A stretch of 32,091 nt of DNA from Bryobacterales bacterium (GTDB lineage: Bacteria > Acidobacteriota > Terriglobia > Bryobacterales > Bryobacteraceae): assembly GCA_003135055.1 (NCBI GenBank), contig PLDF01000482.1:1-32091 (forward strand), given 5' to 3'. Of this stretch, positions 22,311 to 29,074 are shown piece by piece; position 1 is the first letter of the stretch; every line of letters begins with the position of its first letter. The notes beneath the pieces are model-generated. The model ran no database searches, was not told the origin of the DNA, and saw only the letters and a program-made list of their open reading frames with translations. Both the position numbers and the translations under genes were made by a program.

Positions 22311-22537
22311 ACCACTGCCGGAAATCGCGCTCCATTCCACGACACCGATCCAACTAGCCCTCTGGGGCTAACTGAGCGCCAACGTCCGCCGCTCCGTGAG
22401 GCGTTCATACCACGATTCAAGCCTTAACCGTATCATTTTGACTACAGCAAAAAGTTCCAAATTGTTCAAAACAAAGTTTTTGCGCTTCTCTGCACTGCAT
22501 CGTGCTGTAATGAAGCAGAAGATGCCGGAGACTCCTT

Positions 22538-23410
22538 TTGCGGTTTGAGACCACCATCCATCGCCCCGTGGCGGCTTCGGGCGTCGGGCTTCACAGCGGC
22601 GTTCCCGTTCGCATCTGCATTAAACCCGCGAAGGCCGGAACGGGCATCGTTTTCATCCGCACCGACCTCGACAATTTCCAGATTCCCGCAAGCTGGCGCC
22701 ACGTGGCGCGCGTCAGTTACGCCACCAGCCTGATGCGTCAGGGCGTACTGATCTCCACCACCGAGCATCTGCTGAGCGTGTTTTACTCCATGGGCGTCGA
22801 TAACGCGCTGGTGGAGATCGATAACCTCGAGGTGCCCATCCTGGACGGCAGCGGCCGGCCGTTTGTGCGGCTCATTCTGCAGGCGGGCATCCGCCCGTTG
22901 CGCGCCAAGCGGAAGTATTTGAGCATCCGCCGCCCGATTTCGGTGGAAGACCGCGGCAAGCGAATCAGTATCATCCCCGCCGACAGTTTCCGCCTCACTT
23001 GCGAAACCGATTATCCTGCGCCCGTGGGCAGGCAGTCGTTAGAGCTCGAAGTGACGCCGGAGCGATACGCTTCCGAGATCGCCTTCGCGCGCACTTTCGG
23101 ATGGGAAAACGATCTGGACCAGATGCGCAACATGGGCCTGATTCGCGGCGCGTCGCTCGATAATGCCGTATGCTTCACGCGCAACGGAGTCATGAACCCC
23201 GACGGCCTGCGCGCGCCCGACGAATGCTGCCGCCACAAAGCGCTCGATCTCATCGGCGATCTGGCGCTATTGGGCCGCCCCCTCCTGGGCCACGTGATCG
23301 CCGAACGCGCGGGCCACGCCATGCACGCCGCGCTGGTGGCGCGCATCATGTCGGACGCGTCGCTTTATGAAATTGTGCCCTTCGATCGACTGGCGTCGGG
23401 CGCGGCGTAA
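22538..23410 (+). CDS. lpxC: UDP-3-O-acyl-N-acetylglucosamine deacetylase
   Basis: The committed step of lipid A synthesis: a zinc enzyme that removes the acetyl group from UDP-3-O-acyl-GlcNAc in the cytoplasm. It has 290 residues. Likely zinc ligands are His77 (STTEHLLS), His233 and Asp237 (ECCRHKALDLIGD); Glu76 and His260 (AGHAMHAAL) are the likely acid-base pair. TIHRPVAASGVGLHSG at the start and DNLEVPILDGSGRPFV are typical. The start is a TTG at 22538 with GGAG 9 nt upstream. The 227 bp in front are AT-rich for this genome (22430-22480 especially) and probably hold the promoter, but I see no convincing -10/-35 pair. It converges on the flavoprotein gene. Confidence 0.95.
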   Translation: MRFETTIHRPVAASGVGLHSGVPVRICIKPAKAGTGIVFIRTDLDNFQIPASWRHVARVSYATSLMRQGVLISTTEHLLSVFYSMGVDNALVEIDNLEVPILDGSGRPFVRLILQAGIRPLRAKRKYLSIRRPISVEDRGKRISIIPADSFRLTCETDYPAPVGRQSLELEVTPERYASEIAFARTFGWENDLDQMRNMGLIRGASLDNAVCFTRNGVMNPDGLRAPDECCRHKALDLIGDLALLGRPLLGHVIAERAGHAMHAALVARIMSDASLYEIVPFDRLASGAA

Positions 23411-23427
23411 GCGCTGGTATGGTAGCA

Positions 23428-23513
23428 AGTGGCGCGGGCCCATGGCCGGCGCTGTCCCGAGTTGCTGCGTCCTTGGAATGGCTTTACATCGCCGGCCACG
23501 GGCCCGCGCTACT
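23428..23513. repeat. Large inverted repeat between convergent genes
   Basis: Arms of 23 nt with two mismatches (23428-23450 and 23491-23513) enclose 40 nt. The left arm starts AGTGGCGCGGGCCCATGG. It lies in the gap between lpxC and the convergent reductase gene and could end transcription or block read-through from both sides. The left arm occurs again at 28950-28977. Confidence 0.65.
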
Positions 23514-24885
23514 ACAGCGGCTTCAACTCCCCCAGCATAGTCGGAATGAGCTCCGAAACCGTGGGATGGATATGCACCGCGCGCTGCATCACCGTGTAGG
23601 GCGCCTTCGCGTACATCGTATCCAGAACGCAGTGAATCGCCTCGTCGCCGCCCGTCCCCAGGATCGACGCGCCCAGGATTTCGCGACTCTCCGCATCCAC
23701 CAGAATCTTCATGAAGCCCTGCGTTTCGCCCTTTTCCACGGCGCGGCCCACGCGCGTCATGGCGCGGGTTCCGATAAGCGCGCGCCGGCCCAGTTTACGC
23801 ACTTCGCTTTCGGTCATGCCGGCTCTTCCCAGCGGCGGATCGATATAGAGACTGTAGGCGGTGATGCGGTCGCTGATGCGGCGCGGGTCGTGATCCAGAA
23901 GATTGGCGGCGGCGATTTCGTAATCGTTGTATGACGTGTGCGTGAAGCCGCCGTGGCCGTTGCAGTCGCCGAGCGCCCAGATGCCCGGCACGTTGGTTGC
24001 GAGGGCGTCGTCCACCGCGATGTAGCCGCGTTGGTCAACTGCCACGCCGGCATTTTCCAGGCCGAGGTCGTCCGTATTCGGCCGGCGGCCCACCGCCAGC
24101 AACAGGTGCGATCCCACGATCTCAGGCAAGATCTCGCTGCAACTCACTCCCACGGAGATCCCGCTGGCGTGCTTCGACACGCTAATGCATTTCGCGTCGA
24201 GGTGGATGCGTATGCCTTCCGCTTTGAGGATCTCGCGGATGGCCGCGGAGACGTCTTCGTCTTCGCGCTGGATCAGCCGCGGCCCCATTTCAACGATAGT
24301 GACTTCGCTGCCGAAGCGGCGAAACATCTGGCCGAATTCGAGTCCGATGTAGCTGCCACCCACGATCACCAGATGCCGCGGGAGAAAGTCGACGGCCATC
24401 ATGGATGAGTTCGTGAGGTGATTCACGTCCGCAAGACCGGGCAAATCGGGAATCACCGCGCGGCCTCCCACATTGATGAAGATGCGATCCGCGGTGAGCC
24501 GCGCCGCGCCTACGCCGACTTCGCGGGCGGATTCGAACCGCGCGCTGCCCTGGCAGACGGTGACGTTGGGCGTGCTTCTGAGCATCGATTCCACGCCGGT
24601 GCGCGACTTCGCGGAGATCGCGTCTTTGCGAGCCTTCACCCGCTTCATGTCTACCGTGACGGCGCCGGATTCCACGCCGAAATCGGCGGCTCGGCGCGCC
24701 ATGTGGGCAGCGTAAGCGCTCGCCACCATGGCCTTCGTGGGGATGCATCCGGTGTTGACGCAAGTGCCGCCGAACAGCTTGCGCTCAACGATGGCGACTT
24801 TCATGCCCGCGCCGGCTAAACGTACGGCCAGTGACGGTCCTGCCTGGCCCGTGCCGATGATGATCGCGTCAAAGGAATCCGCCAT
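23512..24885 (-). CDS. FAD-dependent pyridine nucleotide-disulfide oxidoreductase (class I, MerA/Lpd-like)
   Basis: A 457-residue flavoprotein. Domains in order: FAD-binding GTGQAGPSLAVRLAGAG (residues 11-27), the redox-active disulfide Cys42/Cys47 in GGTCVNTGCIPTK, the NAD(P)-binding VIVGGSYIGLEFGQMF, the second FAD motif VPGIWALGDCNG, and the dimerisation domain ending HIHPTVSELIPTM, whose His and Glu serve as the acid-base pair. It lacks the N-terminal metal-binding domain and C-terminal Cys pair of mercuric reductase, so mercury reduction is unlikely. No 2-oxoacid dehydrogenase subunits are near, so it is probably not the E3 enzyme. The natural substrate is unknown. I chose ATG 24885 over a longer in-frame start because MADSFDAIIIG matches the family. 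Confidence 0.9.
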   Translation of the reverse strand: MADSFDAIIIGTGQAGPSLAVRLAGAGMKVAIVERKLFGGTCVNTGCIPTKAMVASAYAAHMARRAADFGVESGAVTVDMKRVKARKDAISAKSRTGVESMLRSTPNVTVCQGSARFESAREVGVGAARLTADRIFINVGGRAVIPDLPGLADVNHLTNSSMMAVDFLPRHLVIVGGSYIGLEFGQMFRRFGSEVTIVEMGPRLIQREDEDVSAAIREILKAEGIRIHLDAKCISVSKHASGISVGVSCSEILPEIVGSHLLLAVGRRPNTDDLGLENAGVAVDQRGYIAVDDALATNVPGIWALGDCNGHGGFTHTSYNDYEIAAANLLDHDPRRISDRITAYSLYIDPPLGRAGMTESEVRKLGRRALIGTRAMTRVGRAVEKGETQGFMKILVDAESREILGASILGTGGDEAIHCVLDTMYAKAPYTVMQRAVHIHPTVSELIPTMLGELKPL

Positions 24886-24922
24886 GGGAGTATTGTCCCA
24901 TTCGAAGGTTCGCCCGAGAGGG

Positions 24923-24998
24923 TGTCGTGGCGCGCGCACTCATGCGACGCAGCGTTCACGCTCGTGTGAACGCGCTTCGGTTCTTCCGCGCCACGACA
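24923..24998. repeat. GTGG-box palindromic repeat, copy C
   Basis: The box (24928-24942) differs from copies A and B at one base. It is followed by the hairpin GCGTTCAC-GCTCGT-GTGAACGC, the same stem as copy A with a changed loop. Outer arms TGTCGTGGCGCG (24923-24934) and CGCGCCACGACA (24987-24998) pair perfectly. Confidence 0.65.
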
Positions 24999-25020
24999 AA
25001 ATGGCACGCCTATTTCGTGA

Positions 25021-25490
25021 CAAATCCTTAACGGCCTGCTCGTAGTGGCGCAAAGCCTGATGCCATACCAGATCTCAGGACCGGATTGGATGGCCACGGA
25101 GAGATTCGACGTTCTTGGCTAAGACGCCCGAAGGCGCCGGCACGCTCACCGGACGGGCTGCGGACATATTCCAAGTTGAAGGCGTCATGCTTTTCGAAGC
25201 GGAGAAAATCACGCTGCCGGATCTGGCGCTGATCATGATGGCTTACGTGGATCAGCCGGTCGTCGATATGACCGGGTTGAATGGGTACTATCAGGTGGCG
25301 CTGAACGTCCCGGGCCCGCCCAATGCCGGCGGAATGGGAGCGTGCGGCGCAGCAGGAATGGGTGCAGACGCCGGCGGAAGTCCTGTCGAGGCTTCCGACC
25401 CATCCGGCTCGCAGTTGGGTTTGACTCGAAGGCCCCATAATCCGATGTATGAAAGCCGCTCAACTTATGATCCACCGAGCAGGCTGCGCG
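25021..25490 (+). pseudogene. TIGR03435-family (acidobacterial soil family) pseudogene
   Basis: Pieces of this acidobacterial family appear in different frames. In 25021-25112 one frame reads MPYQISGPDWMATERFDV and then a stop. From 25115 the next frame continues AKTPEGAG, then EKITLPDLALIMMAYVDQPVVDMTGLNGYYQVALN, the usual C-terminal core. Further on, SQLGLTRRP is followed in a third frame by KAP, stops and STEQ, where intact members end KAP...PTEN. The middle of the protein is also missing. Frameshifts, stops and a deletion make it non-functional. Intact members are secreted proteins of unknown function found in very large numbers in Solibacter-type genomes. A TTG-initiated frame at 25115-25516 could still be translated but would encode only a fragment. 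Confidence 0.7.
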
Positions 25491-25913
25491 CTATTCAGCC
25501 TGGTAGACGAATGTGAATTGCACGTTCACGCGATCACCCTGAAAATCTGCGGGAACCGGTGGTAAGGGAAGCACGGCGGAGATCGCCACCACGGCCGCGC
25601 GATCGAGCGGCTGAAGGCCGGATGCCGAGGCGATGACCAGCTTCACAACGGTCCCATCGCGACTGACTCCGGCCTGGATCACTACCCGGCGCTCTGGCCC
25701 GGCATTCGCGGCCCTCGGCCAAACTTCGAACCACTTGGCCCGCACCTTGGAGGCGACTTCGGTCAGATACGGTTTGAAGTCGACGCCGTCGGGACCGGTC
25801 ATTAGTTCCACTCCGGCCTCGGATTTGTCATGACGCGGCGCCCGCTGCGCGGCGACTAACGCCGGTAGCAGAAGCATGATAGTGATCGCGATCCCGCTAC
25901 GCATGGCATTCAC
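25491..25913 (-). CDS. TonB C-terminal-domain protein
   Basis: A 140-residue protein with a signal-peptide-like start (IAITIMLLLPALVAAQ, cleavage near residue 22) and a TonB C-terminal domain: YLTEVASKVRAKWFEVWP, RRVVIQAGVSRDGTVVKLVIASASGLQPLDRAAVVAISAVLPLPPVPADFQGDRVNVQFTFVYQ. This domain contacts the TonB box of outer-membrane receptors. Classic TonB has an N-terminal membrane anchor and a long Pro-rich spacer. Here there is almost no spacer, so the protein cannot span the periplasm in the usual way and may be soluble or partner-bound. It might work with receptors such as that at 9167-12097, but no ExbB/ExbD genes are in the window. ATG 25913 and ATG 25904 are both possible starts. Confidence 0.85.
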   Translation of the reverse strand: MNAMRSGIAITIMLLLPALVAAQRAPRHDKSEAGVELMTGPDGVDFKPYLTEVASKVRAKWFEVWPRAANAGPERRVVIQAGVSRDGTVVKLVIASASGLQPLDRAAVVAISAVLPLPPVPADFQGDRVNVQFTFVYQAE

Positions 25914-25945
25914 CCGCGACGATTCTACTATGGGGCACTCGCGTA

Positions 25946-25984
25946 GGGCGGCCCATGGGCGCGCCCTCGGCGGCTCACACCGCC
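25946..25984. repeat. Twin hairpin between tonB-like and kdtA-lpxK genes
   Basis: The first hairpin is built on the perfect palindrome GCCCATGGGC (25951-25960) with GGGCG and CGCCC as outer arms (one bulged base). The second is GGCGG-CTCACA-CCGCC (25969-25984). Another member of the two-hairpin class seen at 12101, 16710 and 16816. Confidence 0.5.
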
Positions 25985-26004
25985 AGCCTCACAGTTCGCA
26001 TGAC

Positions 26005-28335
26005 TCACCCGCAGATCGCGTCCAAAAATTCCTCTTCGCGTTCGATCGCCATCGAAACTCTTAGGTAGTAAACCGGCAGCGAGGCACGCGCGTCGTCGTG
26101 CAAATTGATGGCGTCTTTTTCCGTGGTGACCATGGCGTCCGCGTCCTGTTCCACGAAGTGATGCTCCAGCCGCCGGAACTCGTGCGCGCGATAGCGGTGG
26201 TGGTCGTCAAACTCGAACCAGCACGCCGGCGCCACGCCCAATCGCTCCAGCGTACGCCGGAACGATTGCGGATTCCCCAAACCGCAGAACGCGCCGGCGC
26301 GGCGGAAGGGCGGCTCTGCGATCGGGTGGCAGGCGCCATCGCGGCTATTCACCCACTCTCGCGGCTCCAGGGTGGCGCGGAACATGGGCGCATGCGGGTT
26401 CGACTGGCGGACGGCGTGCTCAATCGCCGGAGCGAGATCGGAGAACCGTGCGCGCGTGATCACCACGATGTCCGCGCGCGCGATCGCCGAGAATGGCTCG
26501 CGCAATCGGCCCAAAGGAAAAACTCCGCCGCCGCCCAGCGGATCGAGCGCATCGATGAGGACGATATCCAAATCGCGCGCCAGGCGCAAGTGCTGGAAGC
26601 CATCGTCCAGCACCAGCATGTCTACGTGAAATTTGCGGCGCAATTGCATGCCGGCTTCGTAGCGGTCCGCTCCGATGCCCACCGGGGCCACGCCCGAGCG
26701 GAGGAAGATCTGCGGCTCGTCGCCCGTCCGTTCCGCCGGCCAACTTGCGCCGGGCGCCAACGCCAGAATCTTGTCGGGAGATACGCGCCCGTAACCGCGC
26801 GTCAGAATTCCCGGGGATTTGCCGCGGCTCTTCAGCAACTCCGCCACCCGCAGCACACAGGGCGTTTTGCCGGTGCCCCCCATGCTGAGGTTGCCCACGC
26901 TGATCACCGGAACGCCGATGCGGCGCTGCTTCCTCAGATCGTTCGCGTGCCTGCTACGCGCGCCTTGCATCCACGCGCGCGAGAGCGGCCACGCCAGCGC
27001 CTCCATTGGCAAGGCATGGCGGAAATGCGGCAGACGCGAATCGTAGAGTTCGCGAACCGCTGCGGCTGCACGCTCGCTGGCCCCGCGCTTGGCTTGCGCG
27101 CACGCATACGCGCGGCGGCCCATTTCCCGGGCGGCTTCGGGTGAATCGAGCAGCTTTCCAATCGCGCCCGCCAGTCCGGCCGCATTGGGGATTTCGACGC
27201 ACGCGAACGCCGCGAGAAAATCGGCGGCGATGGCGCGGAAGTTCTCCATGTGCGGCCCCATCGCAATCGGCTTGGCGAACAGTGCGGGCTCCAGAATGTT
27301 GTGGCCGCCGCGATCCACCAGCGTTCCGCCTATGAATACCACGTCCGCGACGGAGAACAGGCCGCTCAGTTCGCCGATGCTATCGAGAAGCAGCGCGCCG
27401 GGCAGCTCGAGCGTATCGCCGTCTTGCAGATTTCGCCGCCGCAGATGCCGTACGCCCGCGGACGCGAGTTTTGCGGCCGCTTCATCGAACGCGGCCGGCT
27501 TGCGCGGCGCCAGAATCAGCATCAGCTTCGGACGGCTGCCTGCCAATTCGCGGAACGCCGCGATCACCGCATCGTCTTCATCGGGCGGCATGGTGCTGGC
27601 GGCGATCCATATCTTTTCCGGCCCGGTCCGCGCGATGAGCTTGCGCGCCGGCGAATCCGCATCCGCCGTGCGCGGCTCGAAATCGTATTTGAAATTGCCG
27701 CTGGCGCTCACTCGACCGGCGGGCGCGCCCAGTTCCACGAACCGCTCGCGCATCTCTTCCGATTGCGCCAGAATCGCATCCGCGGCCGGCAGCACGGCGC
27801 GGAAGAACCATGCGAGCTTGCGATATCGCGAAATAGCGCGATCCGAAATGCGCCCGTTTACTATCGCTATCGCCGCACCGGTGCGCTTGGTTTCGCGCAG
27901 CAGGTTCGGCCAGATCTCGGTTTCGGCGATCACTACCACCGAGGGCTTCAGCATCCGCAACACGCGGCGCACCATGCAGACGTAGTCGACCGGCGCGTAA
28001 AATATGCCGTCGGCCAAGCCGCGCAGCATATTCTCGGCCGTTGCCCGCCCGGCCAACGTGGATGTGGAAACGAACAGCCGCGAGTTGGGAAACTCGGCCC
28101 GCAGACGCCGCAGAAACTCGACGCATCCGGTGATTTCTCCCACCGAAACTGCGTGCAACCAGATCGCGCCCGGACCGGTCTGTCTAAAGGAGCGCGGCGG
28201 AAAGCCCAAGCGTTGCGGCAGCGTGCGCCAATATCCGCGGTCCCCCAGGCAGCGGTAGAGGAAATACAATAACAGCAAGGGCGAACCAAGCGCCTGAAGG
28301 GTCCGGTAAAGGAGATAAATGCCTTTTATTTTCAA
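26005..28335 (-). CDS. Fused Kdo transferase (KdtA/WaaA) and lipid A 4'-kinase (LpxK)
   Basis: A natural fusion of two successive lipid A enzymes. The N-terminal part (about residues 10-405) is the GT30 Kdo transferase: IWLHAVSVGEITG with the likely catalytic Glu, LFVSTSTLAGRATAE, PSVVVIAETEIWPNLLRE, and GGTLVDRGGHNILEPALFAKPIAMGP. The C-terminal part (about 420-776) is tetraacyldisaccharide 4'-kinase, with the Walker A motif GNLSMGGTGKTP (Lys490), ILTRGYGR, GDEPQIFLR and LDDGFQHLRLARDLDIVLIDA. Separate genes encode these in most Gram-negatives; fusions are known in Acidobacteria. The start is uncertain: TTG 28335 is favoured because a strong promoter puts the mRNA start near 28348; ATG 28353 is the alternative. 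The 5' end overlaps a divergent gene. Confidence 0.93.
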   Translation of the reverse strand: MKIKGIYLLYRTLQALGSPLLLLYFLYRCLGDRGYWRTLPQRLGFPPRSFRQTGPGAIWLHAVSVGEITGCVEFLRRLRAEFPNSRLFVSTSTLAGRATAENMLRGLADGIFYAPVDYVCMVRRVLRMLKPSVVVIAETEIWPNLLRETKRTGAAIAIVNGRISDRAISRYRKLAWFFRAVLPAADAILAQSEEMRERFVELGAPAGRVSASGNFKYDFEPRTADADSPARKLIARTGPEKIWIAASTMPPDEDDAVIAAFRELAGSRPKLMLILAPRKPAAFDEAAAKLASAGVRHLRRRNLQDGDTLELPGALLLDSIGELSGLFSVADVVFIGGTLVDRGGHNILEPALFAKPIAMGPHMENFRAIAADFLAAFACVEIPNAAGLAGAIGKLLDSPEAAREMGRRAYACAQAKRGASERAAAAVRELYDSRLPHFRHALPMEALAWPLSRAWMQGARSRHANDLRKQRRIGVPVISVGNLSMGGTGKTPCVLRVAELLKSRGKSPGILTRGYGRVSPDKILALAPGASWPAERTGDEPQIFLRSGVAPVGIGADRYEAGMQLRRKFHVDMLVLDDGFQHLRLARDLDIVLIDALDPLGGGGVFPLGRLREPFSAIARADIVVITRARFSDLAPAIEHAVRQSNPHAPMFRATLEPREWVNSRDGACHPIAEPPFRRAGAFCGLGNPQSFRRTLERLGVAPACWFEFDDHHRYRAHEFRRLEHHFVEQDADAMVTTEKDAINLHDDARASLPVYYLRVSMAIEREEEFLDAICG

Positions 28336-28948
28336 ACGGTTGGCTCTTCTCATGAGTATAGCCGCGGCGGTTGCATCCCACAATCGAGCCGCCGACAATC
28401 AAGCTGCGAGCTATCAAGCCGAGAAAGATCACCCGGCGTTTCACCCGCCTCCCGCCGCCGAGTTGCCGCACCGCCAGACTAACGGCCAGGTGACCATCGG
28501 CGCCGACCCCTATACCAGCGGCGAAAAGCTCAAGGCCGCGTTTGGCAAGCTGAATCCGTATCAGTACGGAATTTTGCCGGTGCTGATCGCGATTCAGAAC
28601 GCGAGCGGCCAATCCATCCGGATGGACGGGATGAAAGCCGAATACGTGGGCCCTAACGGCGACCGCATCGAGGCTACGCCGGCGAAGGACGTACGCTACA
28701 CGCAAGGCGGTGGGCGCCCGAGTCAGCCGATTGGCGTGATTCCGCCGCATGTCAAAAAGAGTCCGCTCGCCGTTTGGGAAATCGAAGGACGCGCGTTTGC
28801 CGCGGAGATGATCCCAACCGGTAATTCCGCATTCGGGTTCCTCTATTTTCAAACCGGAATCCAGAAGGGCGCCACGATTTACCTGAGTGGGATGACCGAA
28901 GCTGCCAGCGGCAAGGAGCTCCTGTTCTTCGAAATTCCGCTGCAATAA
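28319..28948 (+). CDS. Secreted protein of unknown function, divergent from kdtA-lpxK
   Basis: A 209-residue protein with a signal-peptide-like N-terminus (FKRLALLMSIAAAVASHNRAA). I do not recognise a family. It has a Pro-rich stretch HPAFHPPPAAELP after the signal, and a beta-rich body with YGILPVLIAIQNASGQSIRMDGMKAEYVGPNGDRIEATPAKDV, a Gly-rich patch TQGGGRPSQPIGVIPPHVKKSPL, and the end GFLYFQTGIQKGATIYLSGMTEAASGKELLFFEIPL. This looks like an immunoglobulin-like or beta-sandwich periplasmic protein. AAAGGAG lies 4 nt before the ATG, so the start is well supported. The 5' end overlaps kdtA-lpxK by 17 nt on the opposite strand. Confidence 0.8.
   Translation: MPFIFKRLALLMSIAAAVASHNRAADNQAASYQAEKDHPAFHPPPAAELPHRQTNGQVTIGADPYTSGEKLKAAFGKLNPYQYGILPVLIAIQNASGQSIRMDGMKAEYVGPNGDRIEATPAKDVRYTQGGGRPSQPIGVIPPHVKKSPLAVWEIEGRAFAAEMIPTGNSAFGFLYFQTGIQKGATIYLSGMTEAASGKELLFFEIPLQ
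28355..28383 (-). promoter_or_regulatory. Promoter of the kdtA-lpxK fusion gene
   Basis: On the minus strand TTGTGG (28378-28383), a 17-nt spacer and TATACT (28355-28360) make a near-consensus promoter. The start point would be about 28348, which is downstream of ATG 28353 and upstream of TTG 28335. The promoter lies inside the coding region of the divergent gene that starts at 28319. Confidence 0.55.
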
Positions 28949-28949
28949 C

Positions 28950-28977
28950 AGTGGCGCGGGCCCATGGTCTGCGCTGT
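28950..28977. repeat. Single arm of the 23428 repeat
   Basis: AGTGGCGCGGGCCCATGG followed by TCTGCGCTGT matches the left arm region at 23428-23455 at about 25 of 28 positions. No pairing partner is seen nearby, so this is a half element. Confidence 0.55.
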
Positions 28978-29001
28978 TAGGTTAATAGATAATTCCGTCC
29001 C

Positions 29002-29048
29002 AACAAAAAAGCCGCGAAGCCCTCGATCCGTTCGAGTGCATTCGCGGC
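29002..29048 (-). terminator. Intrinsic terminator of the rpsO-pnp transcript
   Basis: On the minus strand GCCGCGAA, an inner CTCGA/TCGAG pair and TTCGCGGC form a strong GC stem (29011-29048), followed at once by TTTTTTG (29004-29010). It begins 27 nt after the pnp stop. It is the clearest classic terminator in the window. Confidence 0.9.
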
Positions 29049-29074
29049 CCTCTTCCCAGCCCAATGGGCCAGCC

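Noticed and set aside
23512..24885. Mercuric reductase (merA)
   Set aside because: The N-terminal metal-binding domain, the C-terminal cysteine pair and all other mer genes are missing.
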